Source: Hippophae tibetana (Eukaryota > Streptophyta > Magnoliopsida > Rosales > Elaeagnaceae). From it: 64,000 bases of DNA. Location of the stretch: positions 22,527,501-22,591,500 of the forward strand of contig CM072803.1 of the NCBI GenBank assembly GCA_037013495.1, given 5' to 3'. The notes under the pieces are model-generated. The model worked only from the letters and a program-made list of their open reading frames with translations, was not told the DNA's origin and made no database searches. Positions 36,701-55,179 of the stretch are shown one piece after another. Both the position numbers and the translations under genes were made by a program. How positions within the stretch are numbered: the first letter of the stretch is position 1; each line of letters opens with the position of its first letter.

Positions 36701-39700
36701 AATCATTGCTTCTGTTATTTTACTGCTTTGCTTGCTTGCAGAAAATGCCTTTTTAGCTACCACCATCTTCTGTAGATTGCTGTGGTGTTTGTATAGTAAT
36801 TAGAGCAATGATATCCACAAGAACAAATTTCTCTATCTTATATGATGGCTTTATGTTATAATGTTTTTTTTCCTTACTTTTTCTAGGAACATGTTCCACC
36901 TGTCTTGCGTCCAATATTGGAGATTGTGCCTCTCTTACGTCCAGCTGGGCACCTTTCTTCAATGTGGGTAATTCTTCTACGGGGTTTTATGCAATATCTA
37001 CCCAGATCAGAATCTCTCTTACAAGACGAGAAAGATGGAAGAGAACAAACCAGCACTTCTGAACAAAATGCAGGTTTGTGAATTGGCTTGATCTGACCTA
37101 ACAATAGTTAATAAAGTTTAATGTTTGAGCTATTTGTTATTTTCCACAGATGACACAAGAGTAAATAATGAAATACCTAATGGGACTGCTTCCATGTCCT
37201 TAAGAAAGAGCAAGGCTTTAACTCCTGGTTTGCAGCCAAGTTCAGCTGTAACAACAGCCATCCCTAGTTATTTGTTTGCAATGAAGCTTGTTCCTTTGTT
37301 AGTAGACCTCTTTTTACAGGCACCTTCAGTTGAAAAGTATATTTTGTATCCTGAAATAGTTCAAAGCCTTGGAAGGTATTTACGGTTATCTCTGATACTA
37401 TATTTGTTAAGCTAAACCTTTGCTGTTCCTTAAATTGCAGTTACCCTGCAAATTGTCCGTTGTATTATCCAAGTTATTGAGTAACAGAGTAAGAAAATAT
37501 TTGGGAACAATTTTTATAAAAAATTGTTTGCAATGAGAACTGTCTTTTCAGAGGGCACACGAACAGTAAAACTAACTAATCTACCAATACAGTTGTGTAT
37601 TGCCACTTTTGGATGTCCAGTTAGCGATTATGCATTGTAGTATGATGGATAATAACAGTTCCCAATAAAGAGAAGAGTTGGTAACCGATTCTCTTAAAAG
37701 CTCAAATTATTAGTTGTTGTATGATGGATAATAACAGTTCCAAATAAAAATTGTTAGAGAAGAGTTAGCAACCAATTCTCTTAAAAGCAAGTTATTTGGA
37801 GTTAGGTTAACTAATCTTTGATATGTTATATTCGGATCTTAATATTCTTCCTTAATTGTTGGGGGGTTTTGTTTTGTTTTATTTTATTTTTTAACACTTT
37901 CTAAATATATGGGCTTTCACTTGTGGGTTAAGTAACGAGTGTGATGGACTCTCATTTGTGGGTTAAATAGATAGTTTTGAAGGTCCATCAAGTGGAGAGT
38001 TAGCTAGAATCCTGTCGATTGAGTAGATAGAAGATAACTTTTTGAAGGCCCAATCAAGTAGAAATAGACGGTAACTGAGAGAGAAGTGAAAGAAAAAAGG
38101 CCCATTTAATATTGGTGAAAATTTTGGAATTGAGGAGATTTTAACAATAACCTTATGCTCTGAATAATTAGCTATTAGGAGGTGGACTAATTATTATCTT
38201 ATTTTATATATGGGTCTTAATAAAAATAATGGAATATTTAGGTACTTAATAAAAATAATGAAATATTTAGGTAATCTCTTCATAAATTTAGCATCCGGTG
38301 CTTTTTATTGTGTGATAATATTAATCTTTCTTATTCTTTATGAAATATTTAAGGATCAATTACTTCTAGAAATCTTATTGACAAGACCAATCTTCTTTTT
38401 TAGGTGTATGACCACTAGAAGAGACAATCCAGACGGTGCACTTTGGAGATTAGCTGTTGAAGGCTTCAACCGCATTGTTGTTGATGATGTTTGCAAATTA
38501 GCTGCTGAATATGGACAGGAGTCTAATGCTACTAGACCTTCTAGGACACGTATATGGAAGGATATTGCGGAGATCTACGAAATATTCCTTGTTGGTTATT
38601 GTGGTCGTGCTCTTCCTTCTGGTTCGCTCTCAACTATGACAGTGAAGGCTGATGAGACTCTTGAGTTGTCTATTTTAGACATTCTTGGCGACAAGGTTCT
38701 AAAGTCTCCAGTGGATGCACCTGCTGATGTAATTTTCTCATCATCTTATAAGAATGGATGAGAAATTCATTAATGATGAATTTATATGCTCTGCAAACTT
38801 AGTAAGATAGTAATAGAAATAAAAGTAGGTTAAAAAATTCCTTCCACATTGATTGGAGAGTGGTTGGCTTGACCATGTTGAGATGACGACAATGAAGAAG
38901 CCATATTGGCGTTTCAAAAACAATATGTAAAAATTAGTATGTCATACTTTATTTTGTCCATAAAATAAAAAAGATCACAGAAATTTATCATCCTGTGCTG
39001 GGATTTCAGTTTTTTGGGCATGCATCCTTAAAGTATTGGGTACAAACCACACCCTTCATTGAAACTTCTATTTCTCATTTGCTGTCATTAATGTTTTTCT
39101 TACAGGTCTTGCAAAGGCTAGTTTCCACATTGGATCGTTGTGCATCACGCACTTGTTCTTTGCCTGTTGAGACACTGGCACGTATTCCTCCTTATTGTAT
39201 CAGATTTTCCTTGGCTTGCCTTGACAAGTTATTTTCCTTGAGCAGGTACTTATCACATAAGTCCTAGCTATCCGCAATATTTGAACGAGTGAAACTCTTT
39301 TTAACCTATGGTTGTTCTATTGCCTTGGTACTTGAGAATTTGTAAGAACAGAGATGCTAATTACATTGCTACCCTCGTACTTTTCATTCCAAACAACAAA
39401 GGAAAATTACATTGCTATTGTCAAAGCGTATTAGCTTCTAATATGTTATTCAAGACATGTTTTACATGAGTTTAAACATGTAGTTTGTTCATTCATGACT
39501 TGGATACTTTTTCCTGGTGCTACAAACTATTTTTAACTACCTCCTTTGAAGGAAAACCTTATAACGTCTTATATGGTTCATGAATGAAACATCCAAGTTT
39601 CTATACGTCTTTTTATTTAACATTTTCTTCTTATGATTTGCAGTTACGAAGGAATAGCAGATGATTGGAGTTTTGAAAGATATGAAGTCAGCAAAATCTC

Positions 39701-40839
39701 AATCATGGTGCTCATGACCAGATGCATGTATATCCTGAGCAGATTCCTAATTGATGAGAAGGAGTCAGGTTCATATCATATTTAGATAAATGTAATTAGC
39801 TATCACCGACAACACACTTTTCAGTTAGTTTGACTTTTCAGATTGTACTTGTGTAGGTGAATGTCCGTTACCAGCAGCAAGGTTGGAGGAACTCTACTTT
39901 GTCCTTCAGCAACTGGCCCTTATAAAAATTCATTCTGACACAGCATCTGTTCTGCCCTTAAATCCATATTTGAAAAATGGCCTAGCTGAGGAAAAGAATC
40001 AATGCAAGTGTCCACATCTCCTCCTTTTGTTTCCCTCCCTCTCCGAGCTTGTCACGTCAAGGTGAGAGCGGTTATCTACTTTTTTTCCCATATAAATCTG
40101 AATGAAATGGGTGGGAATCGAACCAATACCCTAATGGGGGGAGAGTTCTGAGTTGGGATAAACTACTGGGCTGCAGTCTGATTACCAAGTAAGAGCAGTT
40201 AATTTGTAGCAAAACGAGCATTTGCTAGTATATAAACAAGACGTAGAATATCTAAACGGAGCAATAGTATGCTGTCTAACCGTCTTTGTGAATCCAAATT
40301 TTCCATCTACCCAAAGGATTTACTGTAACTTCATGTCCCTTCCAATCAATGAAGGTTGAACAAAAGTTGGCGTACGATCACAGTGAGCACATTTATTTGT
40401 TTGAAAAGAAATTACAAAAGCTCAAAATGTTTGTACAAATCGAGGAATAATGGAGCAATAGTATGCTGTTTAACCATCATCGCAATGCCAAGTTTTTCCA
40501 TCTACCATAGGATTTAGTGTATCATTATATCCACTTTCTATCAATGAACGTTGAACCAAGTTGTTTTATGATCAAAATAAGCGCATTTATTTGTTCAAAA
40601 CGAAAATTTAAAAACTCAAAATGTTTATATCTTAGGTCCTTACATTATATGGTAGTATACATGGTTGTGTAATGATGCATATATCAGTGTGTTGTTGATT
40701 TGTTTACTGATTTTTCCTTTATCGTCTAATTAATAACAGGGAACCAAAAATAAGAGAACTGCTACAGACATTATTCAGACTCATTACTAAAGAATTAGCA
40801 CTGAGTGACTCATTAACTTGTCAAAAAACGGATGAATAA
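15792..40839 (+). CDS. MON2: MON2 homolog, DCB/HUS/HEAT trafficking protein; 44 coding exons, 1655 aa
   Basis: Large Golgi/endosome scaffold related to BIG/GBF ARF-GEFs but lacking the Sec7 domain; counterpart of Arabidopsis At5g27970. Exons: 15792-15896, 16994-17179, 17711-17800, 18036-18109, 18260-18415, 18626-18746, 18862-18917, 19513-19567, 19673-19729, 19821-19922, 21320-21400, 21473-21525, 22197-22266, 22431-22494, 23453-23601, 23689-23816, 23898-23955, 24146-24243, 24849-24936, 25078-25143, 25226-25285, 25516-25602, 25914-26100, 26511-26554, 26640-26771, 26860-26991, 27088-27140, 27226-27274, 27986-28044, 33526-33665, 33766-33935, 34466-34594, 34673-34758, 34908-35023, 35116-35228, 35371-35494, 35998-36119, 36887-37073, 37150-37375, 38404-38728, 39106-39245, 39644-39768, 39857-40061, 40740-40839. 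They sum to 4,968 nt, divisible by three, with GT-AG at every junction and no internal stop. The DCB region is about residues 1-210, the HUS box [13 protein letters not shown] is near 375-390, and HEAT-like helices fill the rest. Start could be 15792 or 15795 ([10 protein letters not shown]). Intron 29 carries a dead Copia element. Confidence 0.96.
15915..16500 (+). repeat. Tandem duplication of about 290-300 bp in MON2 intron 1
   Basis: Two head-to-tail copies share landmarks in the same order: tatttatgttaattggtg (15952 and 16251), gttggaacgaagagaaatga, tttatgttgataataaa, gagctaagattagtg and gggagttaaaaggtaatga (16183 and 16471). Landmark spacing is 288-299 bp because of small indels. Copies are diverged by scattered substitutions, so the duplication is not recent. 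Confidence 0.85.
22495..23452 (+). other. MON2 intron 14, no exon seen
   Basis: About 960 bp of intron. Open frames near 22981-23436 show no family pattern and lack splice context matching MON2. It may contain a decayed repeat, but I found no terminal repeats or target duplication. Confidence 0.5.
28045..33525 (+). other. MON2 intron 29 (5.5 kb), expanded by a retroelement
   Basis: By far the longest intron of the gene. The donor GTAAGA follows ...CTTCAAGT at 28044 and the acceptor TGCAG precedes GTGTATAGATG at 33526; the joined codons give LQ-V-CID, matching the family. Most of its length is the decayed Copia element at 28384-33152. Confidence 0.9.
28384..33152 (+). mobile_element. Degenerate Copia element in MON2 intron 29, sense orientation
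   Basis: The order gag, protease, integrase, RT, RNase H identifies an old Copia element in the same orientation as MON2. A left LTR ends just before a primer-binding site tggtatcaga at 28547. Gag-like sequence ([16 protein letters not shown]) is at about 29190. A damaged zinc knuckle [12 protein letters not shown] is near 29613, and protease [13 protein letters not shown] near 29810. The integrase zinc region ([10 protein letters not shown] ... [12 protein letters not shown]) is at 30183-30310. RT blocks are [15 protein letters not shown] (31675), [18 protein letters not shown] (31870) and [13 protein letters not shown] (31975). RNase H-like residues appear at 32715-33030. The phrase tagggatatttatttattca occurs at both ends (about 28403 and 33123), marking the LTRs; the right LTR is cut short soon after it. 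Many stops and frameshifts break the coding region. Confidence 0.88.
37636..37790 (+). repeat. Tandem duplication of about 75 bp in MON2 intron 39
   Basis: Two copies carry gtatgatggataataacagt, then aataaa, gagaagagtt and attctcttaaaagc in the same order, differing by small indels and substitutions. Confidence 0.8.
38215..38275 (+). repeat. Tandem duplication of 29 bp in MON2 intron 39
   Basis: The unit cttaataaaaataatg followed by gaatatttaggta or aaatatttaggta occurs twice in succession. Confidence 0.8.
40257..40640 (+). repeat. Tandem duplication of about 194 bp in MON2 intron 43
   Basis: Two adjacent copies share gcaatagtatgctgt (40261 and 40455), ccatctacc, aggattta, atcaatgaa, gttgaac, gcacatttatttgtt or gcgcatttatttgtt, and ctcaaaatgttt in order. 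Substitutions and indels throughout indicate an old event. Confidence 0.85.
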
Positions 40840-41183
40840 TTGTTGGCAGAGGGCCGATTCAAGCTAAGTAACATTGAAGGTCTCCAGTGAGGATTTCTTT
40901 CAATTTTTTTAATCCCTTTAATTTATACAAGTCGTCCAGCCTTCTGTGTATCAGCATTGTACGGTTGATGTTTTTTACATTACAAGAAAGCTACGGGTTA
41001 TGTCCAATTGATAAATGCCTTATATGAGTCATTTTTTTCCGATGTAATGGTATTAGATATGATTCGAACTTGTGACTTAAAATTAAGGAGAGTGTAAAGA
41101 ATGTATACAGTTACATGATTATGAAGTACAAATTCACCACTTTTCTTCTCTGAACTTTCTGCTACTATTTGATCTTGGGATTC
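40840..41183 (+). other. Probable MON2 3'UTR and downstream sequence
   Basis: Non-coding sequence after the MON2 stop codon. No clear polyadenylation signal could be fixed. It runs into a short inverted-repeat element at 41184. Confidence 0.4.
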
Positions 41184-41466
41184 GGTATCTTTGAGCTATT
41201 GTGATTCTTATTTTGGTATCTCACTTAACCCATATTCTCAACTAGAGCATACTAGATGCTCTAATTTAGGTTATTATTATACATTTTGGCTTATTTTAAT
41301 AGTAATTATTACCTTTGAGCTATCCAATTCTTTGAGAATATTGTAAAAATTGGTTAAAATATGTACCCCTAATGTAAATTACGGTATTTGATTTGTCTAA
41401 TTTGATATTTGAAAACATGGATCAATTGGGATATCAAAATAAGAATTGGGGTAGCTCAAAGTTATG
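41184..41466. mobile_element. MITE-like element with terminal inverted repeats
   Basis: The left arm ggtatctttgagctattgtg followed by attcttattttggtatc matches the reverse complement of the right arm near 41420-41466 (actttgagctaccccaattc, then ttattttgatatccc). Arms are about 45 bp and roughly three-quarters identical, separated by about 190 bp of AT-rich sequence with no coding capacity. A third partial copy of the arm (tttgagctatccaattct) lies inside near 41317. I could not identify a clean target duplication, so the superfamily is unknown. Confidence 0.6.
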
Positions 41467-43088
41467 GAATGCCTAACTTGGACATAAAATCTTATTGATG
41501 TGTACATACTGTATATGCAAACTCCAATCTTCTGCATCCTTTGAATGCAAGTTTACTAGTTACTAGTTTTAACTTTTGCAATTATGGCACAGATCATCAA
41601 GTACGGCGGTTATGTTGAAGGCACTCCGAAACTCAAACTCGTAGAAAGCACACTCTAATTTAGAAAGTGAACTCTAAATTGACAAAAGGTATGTCCTTAG
41701 AAAACCTGAGCTCGAAATTGAGTTATGGTTTCAGCAACTATGGAGGATGTTTTACTAGCTGTGAAGATATCTTATGCTTAAAATTATGGTTTGCTTGAGA
41801 GAATTTGCCAACTGATTGTCGAAACAGATCATTGTTTTTGCGAAGGAAATGAGCTCTCGTTGGTTTCGTGATTTTATTTTATGTAGGGTTCAATATATAA
41901 CCATTTGAATTCTTAATTTTTAATTTTAATTTTTTTAATTTCATTTTTCGAGATTTGGGACTCCTTTGAAAGGGTCCCGGTTCTTACCATTTCCATCAAA
42001 AGATGTAGACATTATTATTTTTATAAAAAATGATATTTCATTAAAATTCTTATCTGAAAAATACAATAAGAATATTATTTATCTAGATTAAATTTTTTAA
42101 TAATATATTCAAAAACTAAAAAATAAATCACATAAGGAGAATTATATTTCTGATAAAGAGTTTTTTGCTAGGTATCTCCTCCACCATGACTGCTTCAAAG
42201 CATGTATCAACGAAATTACAAACTGAACAAAATATCAAAAGCTAATATATGATAAAGTAAACCACCATGATCATTAATAAAGTTATTTATGATCAAAATT
42301 TTCCTTCAAATGGTAAAGAGAGTCAAATAAGAAAAGAGGACATAAACAACAATAAGAAAATGAGACTGGTCTTGTATTATATCTATCGGATATCGGAGAG
42401 CTCTCTTAAAAGGGAGATCCCTCAACGCAGATAAAGAAGCTAAGCAGTTGATGAGCAAACAAGGAGAGTGGAGCAACAAAGAGAACGAAATGATTGAGTT
42501 TAGTATAGCATTATTAGTTACCGGAACATTTAGAATACATGTAAATACACAATTGATGTTACAGATATTTTTTAAGAAAATAATATTTATAACACCTTTT
42601 AAAATTTGTATCCACTAAAATATATGTTCATCTCATATTTTTGTTACAAAGAATGAACCTACCTTAAAAATTTCACCTAAAATGTGTTTAACATTATTTA
42701 AATTTAATTTTAATCCGTGTTTAATTTTAAATTATAATTGATAGAACATCATTAAATATTATTGGATATTATTTTACCGTTATAAATTTTAAAAATATTA
42801 TTTTATGTAATTTAATTTTTTTAATAAACTACTACAACAAGTTAGACTTAATGTATTGTATCATACAATTTCTTTTTCTCTTTGTCTCCAACTTCTATTA
42901 CAACTTAGAAGCATGGTATATAAAAATAAATGAAACAAGCATGATAGAGCAACCATAACTTAATATTTGATATCAGAAAAGAAAAAAAAGCACAATTCAA
43001 AATGTTGTCCAATGAATGATATTTACCACTTATATTTGTATGAATTATTTTTCTAAGTAAAAAAATAAAATTGATATTTACTGTTATA
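41467..43088. other. Intergenic, AT-rich, no gene seen
   Basis: Spacer between MON2 and EDR1. It becomes very AT-rich from about 41900. No supported exon, RNA gene or well-defined repeat was found. Confidence 0.55.
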
Positions 43089-43280
43089 ACATCAGCCAAT
43101 TTAGTCTTGTCTTTGTCCCTAGTGCTCCGAGCATGGAGTGTGCCATAAGAGTCGCAGACATAGCTCCAGCAATAAGACCGCCAAAAACTATGTTGGTGCA
43201 CCCTTTTGCTCACTTTGGCTGCTTGAATTGCCACTGCATCGCTCCATTCCACCGGCTTCTATGGTGGCATTGATCCTAGG
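43085..43280 (-). pseudogene. Gene fragment with a hydrophobic small-residue helix, frameshifted
   Basis: Minus-strand sequence reads VEWSDAVAIQAAKVSKRVHQ and then, after a shift of one frame near 43195, NIVFGGLIAGAMSATLMAHS followed by MLGALGTKTRLNWLML and a stop. The second part looks like a membrane helix rich in Gly, Ala and Ser. GC content is higher than in the surroundings and a possible splice acceptor (CACCATAG) precedes it. No start codon or upstream exon could be tied to it. It is best read as a fragment or dead copy of a small membrane-protein gene I cannot name. Confidence 0.35.
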
Positions 43281-44600
43281 ACATTGATGACAATTACAAC
43301 TACAATTTAGAATACCAATCCAACATTATATTACATAAATTATTTTTAACTAAAATTAAATATTAATTTTTTATTCTTACTAAAATATTGAATTTTTTTC
43401 CAATTATAAATAAATAAATTGATTAAAAATAATTTTAATTTTTTCATAATAAAAGATGCATGAATTTCGATCTACAAATATGAAATATAAATACGCATAT
43501 CATGAACAAATATTATACAAATATACGCAACACACGTGAACAAACATTATACAAATATATACAACACACACTAATTATTTTTTAATGAAAATTATGTTGA
43601 ATTTGGAAACTGGCTGATAAGGCACAGTAATTATGTTGCTGGGCTGTTTTCATTGGCCCGACTTGATTAACACCATACCAGCTGATATCCATTTGTTTTA
43701 CCAAATTGTGCCACGTAAGCATCAATTTGATAGAATTTTGTAAAAATAATTAACTGATTTTAAATTAAATTTACGCAATGATTTAAATTATCAAAACATA
43801 AAATTTTATTTTGAAAGTTATAACGAAAAAAAGAGAGAATAAATATCCTTTATATATTTTACTACTATTTTAATTAGCATGAACCACTGTATATCCATAA
43901 CTAACTAATAATTTATCGAATTTGGTTACTCCACACCATCCACGTACACAAGTTTAAGTTATTTGATTATTTTTTAAAATATGTTATCTTTGAATTATAT
44001 TATTTTATTTTCTAATATTTTATTAGATACTTATTTTTTAAATAATTATATCAATATATTAAATTTTATTAATCAAAAATATTACATCATTACATATTTT
44101 AAAAATAATAAATAATTTATTGATATATTATGTTTATTTATTAATAAGAATCTAATAAATTATACCTTATAAATGACATAATTAGTCAAAGTAAAATTTT
44201 TCAATAAAAGAAATATATTCAATTTTTTTTGTTAGAAAAATATATATTATTTATTTTATAAGAAAATAAAGATATATTTTAATACGATTGATTAAAAATA
44301 AAATATTTATGTATAAAGAAATTATTTCTTAAAATTAACCTAAATAATATTATTTAAATTGATTTAACAAATTCTGATAAAAATATTTTTTATATTCTAT
44401 TAATTCAAATGAAATTAATATTATTAAAATATTTTTTTAAAAAAACTTAATTGGATAATATCGCGATGAACAGTTATGTTATGTATTCACTATTCGAACC
44501 GCGTCGACCGTCGTGTCATAGAATGTTGTTATCGTAATTAAGTTGAAAACAATGTCCATTTAATAATTAGCCATATATTCTTCTGCGTTAACACTGGCTC
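43281..44600. other. AT-rich intergenic spacer upstream of EDR1
   Basis: Very AT-rich, without supported coding sequence. The last few hundred bases should contain the EDR1 promoter; composition becomes less extreme from about 44460. Confidence 0.55.
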
Positions 44601-44771
44601 GTCTCTTCACTATGAATCGTTGAAATCAAAGAAAACCATCGTGTTTGGGTTGGGAGAAAATTAGAGGGAAAGTGAGGGAAAGTAGAGAGTTTCGCTTATT
44701 ATACAAAATTAAAAAGAGAGACAACGCTTAATAGTGTGAGAAAGTAGAAGAGAAGGTAGAGAGATCAAGAA
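44600..44771 (+). promoter_or_regulatory. EDR1 5'UTR region
   Basis: Purine-rich leader-like sequence (gagggaaagtgagggaaagt, agaagagaaggtagagagat) leads directly to the EDR1 start codon at 44772. No in-frame upstream ATG precedes it in the last 100 bases. The transcription start is not visible. Confidence 0.5.
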
Positions 44772-52151
<7,380 letters not shown>

Positions 52152-53397
52152 AATCGCCACGTTTTCTCAATTGTTCATAAGAGGGATATGTTGAGGAAAG
52201 TTTGTTGGTGTGATTTCACTTCTATGTATTGATGATGATGATGCCTAAAGAGTGCGTCAAAGCATTTTTATACGAGTCTTATGTACATAGTTTGCCTTCA
52301 ATGGATTCAAACTTCGTATAATATGTAACAGTACCTTCTATAAAAGAAAAGAAGAAAGTTAACTTGTCACGAGTTCAATTACTAGTGCACATATCCATGT
52401 AGTCAATTTGCTACAGCAAATAAAAAATATTTATATTTACGTTGTCTGGCTTTGTTGTTATCATCGTGTAAAAGTAGAATGATCCAATTGAGTCTTATTT
52501 TACTTAGAATAGGACGAGTGAGTAGGTTCATTACTATTAAAAATTGACAAAAAAAAGACGGGTGAATGTATAGGATTAGCTTTACAAAATAGAACACTTA
52601 GATTTAATAGCTTTTTTGTGAGAATTTAAGCCATTAATTTTGAAAAAGTGATATCGTATGTCTAAATTGTTTTTTTTTCTCCTTTTTTTTTATTAAAAGA
52701 TGTTTTAGTAATTATTCATGTTAAAATTTTCTTTTCAAATGCATTAGAAAAAATAAAAAATAAAAGATTCAAAAACCTAAAAATTGATCATTTAGACTCG
52801 TAGTATCATTATTTTAAAACTGGTGTACTAAATTGTCACAAAAAAAAACTATTGTATTTAGATATTCTAACTATAATAACTAGTATATTACTACAATATT
52901 TGCTCCCAAAAAAATCTAACTCTTTATTTTCATACCGAATATCATTCAAATTAAATTATTGTAATTTAAACTTGTTTAGTATTGAATTTTATTTAATATT
53001 ATTAAGATATTGTTTTTATTCTTATTTAATTAGATTTTATTTAATATTATTAAAGTATTATTTTTATTATTATAAATTTTAAAAATTATTTTTTATAATT
53101 TCTCAAAGAAAATTAATTGTTTAATTCAGAAAAGACCTTTGACCTAACAAAGAATATCAAGCCTTTCAATTTGTGTTCGACTGACAATATTTTGATAATA
53201 ACGTTAATTACTGAATTACTTGTCACCTAGTATATTTACATCAAGGTTTTAATTAAAAATAAATTAGTTTCTTTAATCTCAGTGACTTTTATTTTCAAAA
53301 TTCGGTTTTGGAAAATAACAAACCAATTATATATATAAATTATAAAAAATAATATTATTAAAACTTATAAAAAAAATAATAGCTAAGGTTAAATTAA
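52152..53397. other. EDR1 3' flank, AT-rich
   Basis: The first 200-300 bases are likely the EDR1 3'UTR. Beyond that the DNA is AT-rich with no supported gene. Confidence 0.5.
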
Positions 53398-53583
53398 ACG
53401 ATGTTTAACATTAAACGAATTTAAATTATCGTAATTTAATTTTTACGATATTCAATTAAACAGTGTTAAATATTGAACAAATTTGAATAATCGTATATCA
53501 ATTTCAAAAGTATTCAATTAGATAACGTTAAACATTTAATGAGTTTAAATAATTATAACTTAATTTGAACGATATTTAAAATG
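53398..53583. repeat. Three tandem copies of a 62-bp AT-rich unit
   Basis: Units begin at 53398, 53460 and 53522 with an exact 62-bp period. Each follows the plan ...gttaaacatt...aa-gaatttaaat-atcgtaattt-a-ttt--acgatattcaatta. Copies differ at about a quarter to a third of positions, so the array is old. Confidence 0.75.
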
Positions 53584-55179
53584 AAATGATGTGTCAAAAA
53601 ATTTTAATAGTAAAAATATATGAGTTATAAAATTTGTGTTATTTATATAGTTATAAATTTTAATAGTACTAATTTTTTATTTAAAAAAATAACAAAAGAA
53701 AGATCACGGGACTCATAAAATTTCAAAGAATGGCCTATAAGCCAATAACTACGCATTGGTTTACATTTTATCCACGAGGCTTGAAGGGTATACAGTTGTC
53801 TATTATTCATGAAAAATTATATTTATTTTAATTTTATGATAATTTCAAATAATATAATTCAGATATACAATAAGAATAGTAAGCTTACATAATAACGCAA
53901 ATGAAAAAAAAAATTATTTAAATTGTTATATATTTATGATATATAATATTTTTATATATATATTAAAGGTGTCAAATAAATTAGTTAAGCGAAGACCAAG
54001 TAATTTAAGATTTATTCCAATGAGTTAAAAAGCTTGTTTTTACTTAGTTTATGAGTTAAAATAAACTAGTTTTAGTATTTCATTAACAACTCGATAGCTC
54101 ATTCAATAAAATATATTTGTACAAAGTAAATATCATAATGCCATTATAAAAACATACTTAAGAATTTTTTTTTACAAAAATATAATAAAAATATAACATT
54201 GTACTTAACTTTTTTTCTTTTTTAACCAAACAAAATTATAAATATTTTTTTATTTTTTATTTTTAAAAAATATAATTGATAAAATAATCTAACTTGAGTT
54301 TAGTGTACTTAAAATTTAAATGAATTAATTTGAGTTAGTTCCAATTGCATAAAACTTAATCACGAAGTCATGATAATTCATTTGAATTTTGAATTAAACA
54401 AAAATCTTTAAATACAAGACAAACCTGAGAAAATATCATTGATGTGCTGAATTTTAGCATATCTTCAATATGCCCTTTACTTTTATAAAAAGATCTTTAA
54501 TGCCTTTTTGAGTTAATATCACTAATACATTTAAATAGTTAATGATTTTAACTTTTTATCAAATGATGTATTTATCTTTCTCAAATATGAAATTGTAATT
54601 AGCTATTTTATAACACTAGTTGTTATTTCTTACGAATTATTATTTAAAAGTAAACATTTAAGTTTCTTATAAAAATATTGTTTTATTTTTATAATTTCCT
54701 TATGTTTATTCTTATTTATTAGTTTTATAAATGTTATAAATATGTAATTAATTATTCAAAAAAATTAATTGACTTAAAATTATAACTATCATACATAAAT
54801 TTAATGGATCAATCACGTTCTTTCCTTATGTTAATTGTTTTTTTTTGTTACACCTGATATGTCTCATCTTGCTTAAATTTTTGCATTCGTATATAGTATG
54901 GTATTTAAATTAAACTTACTAGAAAATAAAAAAGAATAATTATACTTTATTTTATTCATAATATTAATAATTATTATAATTCTAAAAGCTAACTAAGAAT
55001 CTTAAAGAACATAATTTCTAAAAGCATAGTTGATAGGTAGATAAGTTTTTGAATTAAAAGGTTGCTATTGTTGAAATCATGTTCAACTAATGAAAATAAT
55101 GGTTCTTTTTATAGGAGAAGAAATCCTTAGTTATAATAGTCAAAAATCATTGTTTTATCCCTACATTAACAATTCATCT
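53584..55179. other. AT-rich intergenic, no gene seen
   Basis: No coding exon, RNA gene or structured repeat could be supported. Composition matches the adjoining viral remnant, so the low-coordinate end of that remnant is uncertain. Confidence 0.5.

Larger units (their letters stand above)
37376..38403 (+). other. MON2 intron 39 with short duplications
   Basis: About 1 kb of intron. Two local tandem duplications are the only structure seen. A frame opens within the intron and continues into the following exon, but the acceptor at 38403 with GTGTATGACC fits the family ([12 protein letters not shown]), so the intronic part is not coding. Confidence 0.7.

Noticed and set aside
38210-38761. 183-codon frame starting [10 protein letters not shown]
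   Set aside because: The first 60 or so codons are intron. The MON2 family sequence begins at the splice acceptor 38403 and ends at the donor after 38728.
42905-43252. Intact 115-codon minus-strand gene
   Set aside because: Only the first part looks coding. The better continuation is in another frame and the tail is AT-rich low-complexity sequence, so I list it as a fragment.
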